A stretch of 64,000 bases of DNA from Burkholderia sp. Bp8963. GTDB lineage: Bacteria > Pseudomonadota > Gammaproteobacteria > Burkholderiales > Burkholderiaceae. Each line of letters starts with the position of its first letter. Within the stretch, counting starts at the first letter, position 1. The translations under genes were made by a program, and so were the position numbers. Shown here piece after piece: positions 35,228 through 45,167 of this stretch. The notes beneath the pieces were generated by a model. That model was not told the DNA's origin and did no database searches. It worked only from the letters and a program-made list of their open reading frames with translations. Location: the NCBI RefSeq assembly GCF_003854275.1, contig NZ_QTQP01000005.1:124001-188000 (forward strand). Direction: 5' to 3'.

Positions 35228-35791
35228 TCAGATCTTGCCGATCAGGTCGAGCGACGGCGTCAGCGTCTCGGCGCCCGGGGTCCACTTGGCCGGGCACACT
35301 TCACCCGGGTGCGCGGCGATGTATTGCGCGGCCTGCACCTTGCGCAGCAGTTCGCCTGCGTCGCGGCCGATGCCGTTGTCGTGGATCTCGCACAGCTTGA
35401 TCTCGCCTTCCGGGTTGATCACGAACGTGCCGCGCAGCGCCATCCCTTCTTCCTCGATCAGCACGTCGAAGTTGCGCGACAGCGTGAGCGTCGGGTCGCC
35501 GATCATCGGATACTTGATCTTGCCGATCGTGTCCGACGTGTCGTGCCATGCCTTGTGCGTGAAATGCGTGTCGGTCGACACCGCGTAGATTTCGACACCC
35601 AGCTTCTGGAATTCCGCGTAGCGGTCGGCGAGGTCGCCCAGCTCGGTCGGGCAGACGAACGTGAAGTCGGCCGGGTAGAACACGACGACGGACCACTTGC
35701 CCTTCAGGTTCTCGTCGGAGACGGGCACGAAATCGCCGTTGTGGTATGCGGTTGCCTTGAACGGTTTGATTTGGGTGTTGATGATCGGCAT
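35228..35791 (-). CDS. ahpC: Alkyl hydroperoxide reductase subunit C (2-Cys peroxiredoxin)
   Basis: 187-residue peroxiredoxin removing H2O2, organic peroxides and peroxynitrite. Peroxidatic Cys47 is in [13 protein letters not shown]; resolving Cys166 is in [11 protein letters not shown]. The C-terminal YF-type region is the short bacterial form. AAAGGGAAG ribosome site. An imperfect dyad (GGATTG...CAATCC, 35852-35878) lies 60-90 bp upstream, overlapping the end of the preceding gene; it could be an operator, but I cannot match a clear OxyR site. Confidence 0.97.
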   Translation of the reverse strand: MPIINTQIKPFKATAYHNGDFVPVSDENLKGKWSVVVFYPADFTFVCPTELGDLADRYAEFQKLGVEIYAVSTDTHFTHKAWHDTSDTIGKIKYPMIGDPTLTLSRNFDVLIEEEGMALRGTFVINPEGEIKLCEIHDNGIGRDAGELLRKVQAAQYIAAHPGEVCPAKWTPGAETLTPSLDLIGKI

Positions 35792-35871
35792 CTTGCGCTT
35801 CCCTTTGAATCGGTAGTGGATGAGGAAGCGTCAGTATCCGGGTTCACCCTTGGATTGTGAAATTGCTTGTT

Positions 35872-37203
35872 TCAATCCGGGGCATCGGGAATTTCTATGC
35901 AGCCTTCGTCCGACGCGGCGAGCTCCGTTTCCCGGCCCTGTTCGAAGTCGGCTTCCCGTGCGCCCGACGGCGTCAGCGACACGAAATGCATCGTCGTGCC
36001 GTTTGCCGGGAAGCCGACAATACCGGTCGTGCCCCACGGAATCGGCGAGCGCTGGGCGCCGCGCACGGCGATCCGCTCGGGCGCAAGCGCCAGCGTCAGA
36101 AGCCGCCCGTCATGCGTCGGCACATAGGCGCTGGCACCGGCAACGCCGATGCCGGATTCGCGCACCGTCGCCGGCAGGCAGTCGAGCGTCGCCGTGCGGC
36201 GGCCTTCCTGGTCGATCAGCATCGCGGCGCCGCGGCCATTCGCCGCCGTGGTGACGACCACGAAGCGGTCGATCGCGGGCACGTATGCAGCGGAGTACAC
36301 GTAGTACTGAATCGCGTCATTCAATGCGCCTAGCTTCTCCAGCTTCGCCGTCACGGGATCGAACATCGCGTATTCGAGCGTCGCATCGGTGCTGCCCTTG
36401 ATGTACTTCTGCCACACCAGCAACGCGTTGCGCGAGGAGCCCGCGATCATGGGCCACCATTCGCGGCTGTGCGGCGCGACCGACACGTGGTTCAGCACGC
36501 GCCCGGCGGCATCGTACGTCTTCAGATAGACGCCGCCGCCAGTCCCCAGATTGTCAACGCCGCCGCCGTCGACCCAGTCGGCCGAATAGAACACGACGAA
36601 GCGCTCGCCGACTGTCGCGACATGGCCCGAGTGCCCGCCGGACTCGACGTCGTTCGGGTAGGGCTTGACCGGTTTCAGGTTGCGGCGATAGACGCCGTAC
36701 CGCTGGCTGACTTCCTGCGGCGCATTCCAGCCGTCCTCGAACGTAACGAAGATGTCGCCGCGATCGTTCTGCGCGATCGACACCGGTTCCTGCGCTTCGG
36801 GCCGGCTGATGAACGTGCGGACATGCGTGATGTGCGCGCTGCCGGGCGACCATTCGCCGACGTAGACGTCATGCGGCCAGTTGCCGTTGGCCAGCGCGCC
36901 GCGCGGCACGATGCCCGAGCTGCTGAAGAAGATCCAGCGCTTGCCGTTGCCGGCGTCGGCCACGCCGACGCCGTGCATGAAGCGTCGCGGGTCGCCGGTT
37001 TCGTTCTGTCGCGTGGAAGGGCGGGGCGCGGCTTTGTGCCGGGCCGCCGTACCCGCGAGCGCGGCCTGCGACGCGACGCTCGACGCAACGGCGAGACAGC
37101 CCGCGATGCAGCCTGCGATGCACGCCGCGGACGCGGCGGACCGGGCCGTTTTCCATCCGGAAGCGGCCGATCCGCCGATGCGCCGCATCGGCAGCAGCGT
37201 CAT
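35872..37203 (-). CDS. Secreted protein of unknown function, beta-propeller-like
   Basis: 443 residues. The N-terminus has a long Ala/Cys-rich signal region (SAACIAGCIAGCLAVASSVA, then ALA-G). The mature part has repeated blade-like stretches: GKRWIFFSSSGIV, NDRGDIFVTFEDGWN, GERFVVFYSADWVDGG, SRNALLVWQKY, IDRFVVVTTAANG. These suggest a six- or seven-bladed propeller, but I recognise no named family. Its ATG overlaps the glmS stop (ATGA), tying it to the PNAG operon. A role in handling or binding the polysaccharide outside the inner membrane is a guess. An ATG five codons inside is an alternative start. Confidence 0.8.
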   Translation of the reverse strand: MTLLPMRRIGGSAASGWKTARSAASAACIAGCIAGCLAVASSVASQAALAGTAARHKAAPRPSTRQNETGDPRRFMHGVGVADAGNGKRWIFFSSSGIVPRGALANGNWPHDVYVGEWSPGSAHITHVRTFISRPEAQEPVSIAQNDRGDIFVTFEDGWNAPQEVSQRYGVYRRNLKPVKPYPNDVESGGHSGHVATVGERFVVFYSADWVDGGGVDNLGTGGGVYLKTYDAAGRVLNHVSVAPHSREWWPMIAGSSRNALLVWQKYIKGSTDATLEYAMFDPVTAKLEKLGALNDAIQYYVYSAAYVPAIDRFVVVTTAANGRGAAMLIDQEGRRTATLDCLPATVRESGIGVAGASAYVPTHDGRLLTLALAPERIAVRGAQRSPIPWGTTGIVGFPANGTTMHFVSLTPSGAREADFEQGRETELAASDEGCIEIPDAPD

Positions 37204-39023
37204 TCGACGGTCACCGATTTCGCGAGGTTGCGCGGCTTGTCGACGTCGGCGCCGCGCGCGCAGCCGACGTGATACGCGAGTAGTTGCAACGGCACCACGT
37301 GCATGATCGGCGCCAGCGCATCGCCGGGTTCGCGCAGGCGGATCAGCCGCGTGTCGTCATCGGCGTCGATCTCGAGATGGCTGCCCGCGAGCACGTAAAG
37401 CCGCCCGCCGCGCGCACGCACTTCGGCCATGTTCGACTTCAGCTTCTGGAACAGGAGATCGTCCGGCGCGATCGTGACGACGGGCATCGCGCTCGTCACG
37501 AGCGCGAGCGGGCCGTGCTTCAGCTCGCCCGCCGGGTAGCCTTCGGCGTGGATGTACGACACCTCCTTGAGCTTCAGCGCGCCTTCCATCGCGATCGGGA
37601 AATGGATGCCGCGCCCGAGGAACAGCGCATTCTCCATCTGCATGAAATCGTCCGCCCAGCCCATGATCTGGGTCTCCAGCGCCAGCGCGTTGCCGATCCG
37701 CACCGGCAGCTCGCGCAGCTGCTGCAGGTATGTCGCGGCGCGCACGGCGTCGAGCCTGCCGCGCAGCTGCGCGAGCGTGATCGTCAGCAGGAACAGCGCG
37801 ACCAGTTGCGTCGTGAATGCCTTGGTCGACGCCACCCCGAGCTCGATGCCCGCCTGGGTCAGGAACCGCAGCTGCGCGTTGCGCGCGATCGTGCTCGTCG
37901 GCACGTTGCAGATCGCCATCGACACGTCCTGGCCCAGGCTGCGCGCGTGCTCGATCGCGCCGATCGTATCGGCGGTCTCGCCCGACTGCGAGATGCCGAC
38001 GACGAGCGTGCGCGGATCGGCCACGGATTCCCGGTAACGGTATTCGCTTGCGATCTCGACCTGGGCCGGCACGCCGGCGATGGCCTCGAGCCAGTATTTC
38101 GCGGTGAGCCCTGCGTAATAGCTGGTGCCGCAACCGAGCAGCAGCACGCTTCTCACGCGTGACAGCAGCGCTTGCGCGTCGCTGGGCGGGCCGAACAGCG
38201 CGGGCGAGATCGTGTCGATGCCCGCGAGCGTGTTGCCGATCGCCGTCGGCTGTTCGAAGATCTCCTTCTGCATGAAGTGCTGGTACGGGCCGAGGCCGGC
38301 GTCGCTGTCGCGTGCCTTGACCTCGCACAGCGGCCGTTTCGCGTCGCGCCCGAGCGCGTCGACGATCCGGATGCGCTCCGGCGTAATCAACGCGACGTCG
38401 CCATCCTCGAGGTAGATGAAGTGGTCGGTCAGGTCACCGAGCGCCGCGCAGTCGGATGCGAGGTAGTTCTGGTGTGCGCCGATGCCGATCACGAGCGGCG
38501 AGCCGGCGCGCGCGGCGACGAGGCGCTGCGGCTCGTGCGCGCTCAGCGCCGCGATCGCATACGCGCCGCGCAGGCGCTTGACCGCGCGGACGACGGCATC
38601 GAACAGATCGTCGCGATATTCGCCGTGAATCAGATGCGCGATCACCTCTGTGTCGGTCTCGCCGCGAAACGTGTAGCCGCGCTGCTGCAGTTCCGCCTTG
38701 AGCGCTTCATGGTTTTCGATGATGCCGTTGTGGACGACCGCGATCGTGTCGCCCGACATGATCGGATGCGCGTTCGTTTCGGACGGTGCACCGTGGGTGG
38801 CCCAGCGCGTATGGGCGATGCAGGTTCCCGCTTCGAGACCGAGCGTGATCACCCGTTGCTGCAGGTCCATCACGCGGCTCAACGTGCGCTCGCTGCGAAT
38901 GCGTCCGCCGCTTTGCAGCGCGATCCCGCACGAGTCGTAGCCGCGATATTCGAGCCGGCTCAGTGCCTTGACCAGTTGCGGCACCTGATTGTTCCGGCCA
39001 CTTGCTCCGACGATTCCGCACAT
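37200..39023 (-). CDS. glmS: Glucosamine-6-phosphate synthase (glutamine amidotransferase)
   Basis: 607-residue enzyme making glucosamine-6-phosphate from fructose-6-phosphate and glutamine, the first step to UDP-GlcNAc. The N-terminal Cys nucleophile starts MCGIVGASGRNN; THGAPSETNAHP is in the glutaminase domain. Two SIS domains carry VLLLGCGTSYYAG, VVGISQSGETADT and SYIHAEGYPAGELKHGPLAL, ending in DKPRNLAKSVTVE. All normal parts are present. Placed after pgaD, it is probably a second, operon-dedicated copy feeding PNAG synthesis; a housekeeping copy elsewhere is expected but cannot be seen. Confidence 0.95.
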   Translation of the reverse strand: MCGIVGASGRNNQVPQLVKALSRLEYRGYDSCGIALQSGGRIRSERTLSRVMDLQQRVITLGLEAGTCIAHTRWATHGAPSETNAHPIMSGDTIAVVHNGIIENHEALKAELQQRGYTFRGETDTEVIAHLIHGEYRDDLFDAVVRAVKRLRGAYAIAALSAHEPQRLVAARAGSPLVIGIGAHQNYLASDCAALGDLTDHFIYLEDGDVALITPERIRIVDALGRDAKRPLCEVKARDSDAGLGPYQHFMQKEIFEQPTAIGNTLAGIDTISPALFGPPSDAQALLSRVRSVLLLGCGTSYYAGLTAKYWLEAIAGVPAQVEIASEYRYRESVADPRTLVVGISQSGETADTIGAIEHARSLGQDVSMAICNVPTSTIARNAQLRFLTQAGIELGVASTKAFTTQLVALFLLTITLAQLRGRLDAVRAATYLQQLRELPVRIGNALALETQIMGWADDFMQMENALFLGRGIHFPIAMEGALKLKEVSYIHAEGYPAGELKHGPLALVTSAMPVVTIAPDDLLFQKLKSNMAEVRARGGRLYVLAGSHLEIDADDDTRLIRLREPGDALAPIMHVVPLQLLAYHVGCARGADVDKPRNLAKSVTVE

Positions 39024-39150
39024 ATGTCACCTCGTCCAGAAGAAGTTGTCGACGTAATTGCCGCGCGTGCGACGCCTGGAACGGGTGGCCGCGTCCGGCG
39101 CCATGCCGGGTCAGCCTGCGGCCGCTGCCGTCGCGCCGCTCGCCGGCAGC

Positions 39151-39639
39151 CTATTTGCGGGTTTGCTGCGCAGCGTGGGTCGTCCATTCGATCCCGGAAA
39201 TCAACCCGTTCGCGTCATGCGATGCGATCAGGATGCGCGATGCCTGTTTCTCGGCCGGCCGGCGCGCGTGCATCATCGCCGCCGTCGATCCCGTCCTCGC
39301 CTTGAGGCTCGCCGAACGCCGCAGCATCTTCGACACGCGCAGCCGGTAGGCAAGCGGATGGACGACGCGCCCCGCGATCAGCCAGGTGAACAGCACGCCG
39401 GCCATCACCGAGATGCACGTGACGTAGAAAATCAGCTGTTCGATCGGCATCTCGGCCTGGTCGAACGGCAGCAGGTAACGGTACGTATAGATGCAGATCG
39501 ACGCCCAGACCGCACCGACGAGCGATGGCCGCACGAGGCGGAACCACACGATCTGCATCACGCCGACGATCACGCCTCGATCGGCGATCATCTGGCTCGG
39601 GGAGCGGAGTGAGAGGTCAATAATCGGCGCGTTCTTCAT
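39151..39639 (-). CDS. pgaD: PgaD, PNAG synthase accessory membrane protein
   Basis: 162 residues with two hydrophobic helices (~46-66 and ~80-105). The size, position after pgaC and overlap with it (23 bp) fit PgaD, which binds PgaC and is stabilised by c-di-GMP in E. coli (established). The sequence itself is poorly conserved. A strong GAGGAA ribosome site precedes MKNAPIIDLSLRS. The C-terminal tail (residues 105-162) is longer and more basic than I would expect, with no recognised domain. Confidence 0.85.
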   Translation of the reverse strand: MKNAPIIDLSLRSPSQMIADRGVIVGVMQIVWFRLVRPSLVGAVWASICIYTYRYLLPFDQAEMPIEQLIFYVTCISVMAGVLFTWLIAGRVVHPLAYRLRVSKMLRRSASLKARTGSTAAMMHARRPAEKQASRILIASHDANGLISGIEWTTHAAQQTRK

Positions 39640-40888
39640 GTTGAATTCCTCGGTCGGGACTGATCCATACGGCGCGCTTGCCACGGCCGCGCAGCGCGAT
39701 AGCGGGCAGTGCGACAACGGTGGTGACCATGCTGATCAACCAGAAGGCAACCGGATACCAGACGGTGTCCAGGAAGTACATCAGGAGTTTTTCGTCGTAG
39801 CGCCGGTCGATCATGCAGCCGACGATCAGCTGCAGCACGCAGGTTGCGACCAGCAGCATGCCGTGCCAGTGCGGGACGACCGACACGTGCCAGTCCTGTG
39901 GCAATGGATGGAAGAGGCCGACGAGCGCCAGAAGCAGGATGAACGACATCGAATACGCCCACGCGATGCCGATCAGATACTCCGCGAACAGCGGCCACAT
40001 CATCATCTGCGTGGGCCTGGCCAACGTGCTCGCATACTTGAGCAGCACCTGGATGCCACCCTTCGACCAGCGCAGCCGCTGGCGGTACAGCCCCTTCAGC
40101 GTCTCCGGCATCAGGATCCAGCTGAGCGCGTGCGGTTCGTACACGACACGCCAGTCGCGACACTGCAGCTTCCAGCTGATGTCGATGTCCTCGGTCAGCA
40201 TGTCCGAGCTCCAGAAGCCGACGTCGGCGAGCGCGGTCTTGCGGAACATCGTGATCACGCCGGAGACCGTGAAGATGCGGCCGTACACCTGCTGCGTGCG
40301 CTTGATCAGCCCGACGATCGACGAGAACTCGCCGACCTGCATGCGGCCGAGCAGCGACGTGCGCGTACGGATGCGCGGGTTGCCGGTCACCGCGCCCACG
40401 CCGGGGTCGGTAATGAAGTGCTCGAGCATCCATTCGAGCGCATCGTGCGCGAGCAGCGAGTCGCCGTCGATGCAGAGCAGGTACTCCGAGGTCGAGACGG
40501 CCGCGGCGGTCGTGAGGCCCACCGCCTTGCCCTCGTTGTGCGCGTGGTGGATCACGAGGAGCCGCGGGATCGACGCGGCCAGCTCGTTGAGAATCTCGGC
40601 GGTGCGGTCCTGGCTGCCGTCGTTGACCGCAATGATGTCGTAGTTCGGATAGTGCATGCCGTTCAGGTGCTCGATCACGCTGCGCGCGTTCGCTTCCTCG
40701 TTGAAGCACGGCACGACGATCGACACCTTCGGCATCCCGCTCGACGCGAGCGCTTTTCTCGACAGCACGCGCCCGTCTTCGAGCAGGAAGAAGTGCACGA
40801 CACCGCCTATCATCCACAGATACGACATGAAGAACGGATAGTAGAAGACGAAGTCCTGCAGGCGATGGATGATGGATTGGGTTGTCAT
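39617..40888 (-). CDS. pgaC: PgaC, PNAG synthase (processive GT2 glycosyltransferase)
   Basis: 423-residue inner-membrane enzyme polymerising UDP-GlcNAc into beta-1,6-GlcNAc and helping export it. It has an N-terminal membrane segment, then the GT2 domain: VVPCFNEE, VNDGSQDRT, the DxD in LCIDGDSLLA, the general-base TEDIDISWKL and the processive QRLRWSKGG. Three or four C-terminal helices follow. Start overlaps the pgaB stop (ATGA). Confidence 0.96.
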   Translation of the reverse strand: MTTQSIIHRLQDFVFYYPFFMSYLWMIGGVVHFFLLEDGRVLSRKALASSGMPKVSIVVPCFNEEANARSVIEHLNGMHYPNYDIIAVNDGSQDRTAEILNELAASIPRLLVIHHAHNEGKAVGLTTAAAVSTSEYLLCIDGDSLLAHDALEWMLEHFITDPGVGAVTGNPRIRTRTSLLGRMQVGEFSSIVGLIKRTQQVYGRIFTVSGVITMFRKTALADVGFWSSDMLTEDIDISWKLQCRDWRVVYEPHALSWILMPETLKGLYRQRLRWSKGGIQVLLKYASTLARPTQMMMWPLFAEYLIGIAWAYSMSFILLLALVGLFHPLPQDWHVSVVPHWHGMLLVATCVLQLIVGCMIDRRYDEKLLMYFLDTVWYPVAFWLISMVTTVVALPAIALRGRGKRAVWISPDRGIQHEERADY

Positions 40889-42975
40889 TGTGCCGCTGTC
40901 CCCTTGTTGTGCTGCATGTTCATCAGCGCGTTGATCGAGGTCGGGTCGAGCCGGGACTTGAGCGACATCACATCGCGCATGGCCACGAGCGTCGGCTTGT
41001 TGTTCAGGAAGTTGTCCGGGTAGTAGCCGAAGTTCAGCACGCCGCGGTCCCGCAGGTGATGCATCTGCGCGAGCAGCGTGCTGGCGGGAATGTCCGCGCG
41101 GGCGTGCCAGTCATAGGACTGCAACTCGAACACGGTCTTCGCGAAGCCGCGCTGCTTCTTCGCAACGACGTCGATGAGCTGGTCGAGCCAGCGATCCGGA
41201 TTCGACGCCTGCTCCATGTACGGCATCGCCATCAACGCGACGAAGTCGTACGTATTGAGGAAATCGTCGTAGTTCTGCGCATACCATGCTTCGGACTCGG
41301 GATTCAGCACCGGCTGCGCGAAGATGTTGCGCGCGGTCAGCACATCGCCCGCGTTCTGGTTCGCGCGCACGATCTGCTCCAGCTGCCGCGTCAGGTTCAG
41401 CAGATAGCGCGTCTTTTCCCGTGTCCAGCGATTCATCAGATCGGGCTTCGCGCGAATCTGTCCGATGTCGCGCGGCAGCCCCCATTGCGCATACGTTTGC
41501 AGCGCATGCCTGCCGGCATCCTCGTAGTCGTCGAGCACGGCGTCGTCGCTGAACAGGATGCCGGTGAACGACGCGAACTTGCTGAGATCCTCGTAGATCT
41601 GCTCGATCATCAGCCGCGCGTTCGGATCGAACGGGCTCAGGCGAAAGCCGCGCGTGACGTGCTCGCGCGCCGGCGCGCCGCCGTATGCGCTGACCGGTTC
41701 GAGGCCGTGCAGCTTCTCCGGAGGCGGACGGAACGCGAGCACCGGCAGCCATGCATACACTTCGACGTTGGAGCGGGTACTGAGCTGCCAGGCCGCGCGC
41801 GAGAACAGATCGGCGCGCATCGGCAGGTGCCGGTTCGGAAAATAGACGGATTCCGCGACGCCGGTGCCCTTCGGATCGGAAAATGCCTGCAGGTAGACCG
41901 ATTTCGGCTGCATATCGTAGATGCGCTGGACGAGCACGCCGAGATTCTTTTCCTGCTGCGCAGGGTTCGGGTCGTAGACCTGGTCGAGATCGACCTGCAC
42001 CACACGTTCGACGACGTCGACGGCGCCGCGGTTGGTCGCCGGCTCGCGCATCGAACGCTCGAACACGCCGATATCGACGTCATACATCATCAGGATGCGC
42101 CGCAGGCGGTCGAGCGGCACGTCCGGCGTATTCGGCCCTGCATCGAGACTGAACTGGATGTCCATGCCGAGCGATGTCGAGATCTTGCGCACCGGCTGGT
42201 TTTCCGCGCCATACGGCCAGACCATCGAGCGTGCAACGAGGCCCGTGCGTTCGTGAATCTGCCGGATGCAGGTCTGCAGATCGTTGCGCACCCGAGCGTC
42301 GAATTCCATGTCGGTTTCATAGCGCTTTTCACCCTCCAGATAGAGGTGCGACGTGGTTGCGGGCATCTGGTTGCCTTGCGGATTGGCCGTCGCGCCATGG
42401 TGCAGATTGTGCGTATGGCACGCGAGTTCGACGAGGTCGGACGAACCGACCTGCCGGACTTCGTCCCAGGACATGAAGTAATCGCGCGGCACCTGGATCT
42501 TGTCGCTGATGCGGATCGGCGTATCCGCCGGCGTGTCGATCCACGCGGTGACGATGCCCATCACCGCCGGATACCGGAAGCGCTTCAGCAGCGGCAGCAC
42601 TTTCGTGTAGTGGCTGCGGAAGCCGTCGTCGAACGTGAGCAGCACGGCACGAGGCGGCAGCGGCTTGCCGCCGTGCCGGGACGCCTCGATCTGCCTGACG
42701 GTGATGGGGTGATAGTTGTTGGTGTCGAGCCACGAAAAGATCGCGGTCAGCGTGCCGGTGTCGATCGCGTACGGATCGATCATCGTCGACGTGGCGAACG
42801 TCGACAGCAGGTTGTCGCGCACGTCGTGCATGCAGATCACGCGAAACGTCTTGCCGTCGGCCGGGTCCGATGGCGGCAGCAGATCGATCATTCGTGCCCG
42901 GGTCACCCCCGGGAACAGCGAACATGCGGCAAATGTACCAACGCATCCACACATGAAAGTCCGTCTGGATTGCAT
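40885..42975 (-). CDS. pgaB: PgaB, PNAG de-N-acetylase/glycoside hydrolase
   Basis: 696-residue periplasmic lipoprotein-type protein (TFAACSLF as possible lipobox, Cys18). The N-terminal carbohydrate-esterase-4 domain shows CMHDVRDN, VLLTFDDGFRSHY (Asp116/Asp117) and the metal-ligand-like LACHTHNLHHG. The C-terminal half is the PgaB glycosidase-type TIM barrel (GILFSDDAVLDDYEDAGRHA). In E. coli, partial deacetylation is required for export (established). Coupled to pgaC, and 17 bp after pgaA. Confidence 0.95.
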   Translation of the reverse strand: MQSRRTFMCGCVGTFAACSLFPGVTRARMIDLLPPSDPADGKTFRVICMHDVRDNLLSTFATSTMIDPYAIDTGTLTAIFSWLDTNNYHPITVRQIEASRHGGKPLPPRAVLLTFDDGFRSHYTKVLPLLKRFRYPAVMGIVTAWIDTPADTPIRISDKIQVPRDYFMSWDEVRQVGSSDLVELACHTHNLHHGATANPQGNQMPATTSHLYLEGEKRYETDMEFDARVRNDLQTCIRQIHERTGLVARSMVWPYGAENQPVRKISTSLGMDIQFSLDAGPNTPDVPLDRLRRILMMYDVDIGVFERSMREPATNRGAVDVVERVVQVDLDQVYDPNPAQQEKNLGVLVQRIYDMQPKSVYLQAFSDPKGTGVAESVYFPNRHLPMRADLFSRAAWQLSTRSNVEVYAWLPVLAFRPPPEKLHGLEPVSAYGGAPAREHVTRGFRLSPFDPNARLMIEQIYEDLSKFASFTGILFSDDAVLDDYEDAGRHALQTYAQWGLPRDIGQIRAKPDLMNRWTREKTRYLLNLTRQLEQIVRANQNAGDVLTARNIFAQPVLNPESEAWYAQNYDDFLNTYDFVALMAMPYMEQASNPDRWLDQLIDVVAKKQRGFAKTVFELQSYDWHARADIPASTLLAQMHHLRDRGVLNFGYYPDNFLNNKPTLVAMRDVMSLKSRLDPTSINALMNMQHNKGTAAQ

Positions 42976-42992
42976 GAGCTGACCTCCTGGTT

Positions 42993-45062
42993 CTAGAACG
43001 GCAGGTTCAGCGACAGGAAGCCCGTTTCCGAGCGCTCTCGCGTACCGTCGTAAGCATGGCTGCTGACTTCGACGCCATAGGTCAGCGTGATGTCATGCTT
43101 GAATGTCCACGCGTGTTCGAGGCGCGCACTCCAGAGTGCACTGGTGCCGAACCCGCGCTCGTTGTAAGCGCCGCCGGACGCGAAGATGCGCTGCCGCATC
43201 GACATGTCGCCCTTCTTCCACAGCATGATCTGATGCATGACGGTGGCCGCGATCGCGTAGTCGCGCCCCGGGCTGAAGTAGGGCACATCCTGCCGCGTGT
43301 TGCTGTCGGTGCCGAGGTTCAGCGACACGTTGACCAGCTGGTTCGCGGACGTGAACACACGCTGCGTGCCGGTCGCCGCGATCTCCTGGTGCAGGTTCGA
43401 ATCGCTGTAGCGGCTCACCGCGTAGCTCAGGCTGGCCTCGCGACGATCGTTCTGGCGCCACTTCACCGCGACATTCGCGGACTTGCCCCAGATGTGCGCG
43501 AGATAGGCCTTCCATGGCAGCGAGTTGTCGTTGCTGTCGAGCCCGCCGGACACCGTCCAGTAATCGTCGAGGTTGTAGGTGACCGAACCGCGGCCGCCGG
43601 TGCGCCCGTCCGCGCCGAACGAGCGGGTGACCTCGCCCTGCACGGTGAACGGCCCGTGCCGGTAGTCGCCGCCGACGCCCGTGCGTGTACGGCTGACGCT
43701 GCCGAGATCGGTCTGCGCATGGCCGTAGAACGTATGAGAGAAAACCCGCCAGTTATCCCCGAACGGCTGCGAATAAAGATAGGTATCCGACGTGAACGCG
43801 TTGTCGGCCAGTGCGCTGTTGCCGTGCTCGTAGCTCAGGTCGGTGGTCAGCACCGGGCTGCGGTACGCGTTGTAGTCGCGCTTGAACGACCGTACCGCGC
43901 CGCTGTCCGGAAACGTGTTGTCGAGGGTCTGCTCGATCTTCCGCGCGGTTTCGTAGTCGTCCGCCGTCAGCGCGGCGCGACCGAGTCCGGAGAGGTTCTC
44001 GACACTGTCGGGGTGATCGGTCAACGTCGCGCGATACATCGCGAGGGCCTGGCGAGGGTGCGCCTGGCCCGACACGGCGTCCGCGTGCGCGGCGCGTATC
44101 TCGGAGTTGAACGGCACTTCCTTTTCGAGCTTTTCCAGCTCGGCGATCCCTTCCTCGACCCTGCCCGTAAAGATCAGGTACTGCGCGCGCAGCCGGTAGT
44201 AGCGCAGGTAGTCGTCGTTGGCCGGATCCCACGGATGCACCTGCGTAGCCGGCGGCAGCGACTTGCCCATGTCGTCGAGCACCTTGCTCGCATCGTCTGC
44301 TCGCGCCTGGTCGACATACGACCAGAACAATCCTTCGCGCAACTCGATCGGCCGCGTGCGCGCGCCGTACTGGAAGCCGCGCGTCGCATGGTCGGTCGGC
44401 GATGCGCTCGCTTGCGCAAGCGCGCGCTGATAGGCCGCCGACGCCTTGCCCGGTTCGCTCAGGTACAGGTATGCATCGCCAACGCCGGCCAGCGCGTCGA
44501 TCGATACCTCCGCGTCGGGAGGGATCGTTTCGAACGCCGCCACCGCCTTCTTCATGTCGCCGCGGGACGCATAGGCGACCGTGCGATCGCCCGCGAGCGC
44601 GGTTCTGACCGGCGAGTACTCGGGCGTGATCGGCATCCTCGCGTTGAGATCGTCGGCGGCGTGCAGCGCGGTGTCGATACCGTCGAAGCGATCGGGGCTC
44701 GTCATCGAGCGCGCCTTGTCGCGTCCGCCGCGCACCTGCTGGCGGATCGACAGTTCCTCCAGCTGGGCGAGATCGAACGCGGAGAAGATGTCGGGCCGGG
44801 ATTTCGCCTCGTCGAGCGCCTTGACGGCGCCGCCGCTGGTGGCCAGACCGAACACTTCGTTACGCACCGACGCCGCATCGGCCGGCTGCGTGGCGGGGGG
44901 GCTCTGGGTCTCGGCGATCTTTGCGGGCTCGTGTGACTCGACGTCGCCTTCAGCGGCGACGCATGTGCCCGAGGCAACGAGCAGCAACATGAGTGGAGCC
45001 TGAAAAAGTATCCGCCGATGGGGCGGCAGGGCAATGAACCGGCGATTGCGTATGTTGGTCAC
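42993..45062 (-). CDS. pgaA: PgaA, PNAG outer-membrane export porin with TPR domain
   Basis: 689 residues: signal peptide (HRRILFQAPLMLLLVASGT, then VAA), a periplasmic TPR superhelix (~50-390, for example AYLYLSEPGKASAAYQRALA), and a C-terminal 16-strand-type barrel ending FLSLNLPF with the terminal Phe. The layout matches E. coli PgaA, which guides deacetylated PNAG out of the cell. First canonical gene of the pga set, preceded by a small membrane-anchored protein gene. Confidence 0.93.
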   Translation of the reverse strand: MTNIRNRRFIALPPHRRILFQAPLMLLLVASGTCVAAEGDVESHEPAKIAETQSPPATQPADAASVRNEVFGLATSGGAVKALDEAKSRPDIFSAFDLAQLEELSIRQQVRGGRDKARSMTSPDRFDGIDTALHAADDLNARMPITPEYSPVRTALAGDRTVAYASRGDMKKAVAAFETIPPDAEVSIDALAGVGDAYLYLSEPGKASAAYQRALAQASASPTDHATRGFQYGARTRPIELREGLFWSYVDQARADDASKVLDDMGKSLPPATQVHPWDPANDDYLRYYRLRAQYLIFTGRVEEGIAELEKLEKEVPFNSEIRAAHADAVSGQAHPRQALAMYRATLTDHPDSVENLSGLGRAALTADDYETARKIEQTLDNTFPDSGAVRSFKRDYNAYRSPVLTTDLSYEHGNSALADNAFTSDTYLYSQPFGDNWRVFSHTFYGHAQTDLGSVSRTRTGVGGDYRHGPFTVQGEVTRSFGADGRTGGRGSVTYNLDDYWTVSGGLDSNDNSLPWKAYLAHIWGKSANVAVKWRQNDRREASLSYAVSRYSDSNLHQEIAATGTQRVFTSANQLVNVSLNLGTDSNTRQDVPYFSPGRDYAIAATVMHQIMLWKKGDMSMRQRIFASGGAYNERGFGTSALWSARLEHAWTFKHDITLTYGVEVSSHAYDGTRERSETGFLSLNLPF

Positions 45063-45167
45063 GGCGTATTCTCCCGACGATACGGCCGAAGCGGCCGCAC
45101 CCCGAACAGTGCGCTCGATCTCGCGTCGAGCTGCTCGATAGCTGGTTCCCCCGATTGCAATGCAAAG

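Noticed and set aside
35852..35878. OxyR binding site upstream of ahpC
   Set aside because: The dyad does not fit the ATAG-N7-CTAT pattern; noted only as an imperfect inverted repeat.
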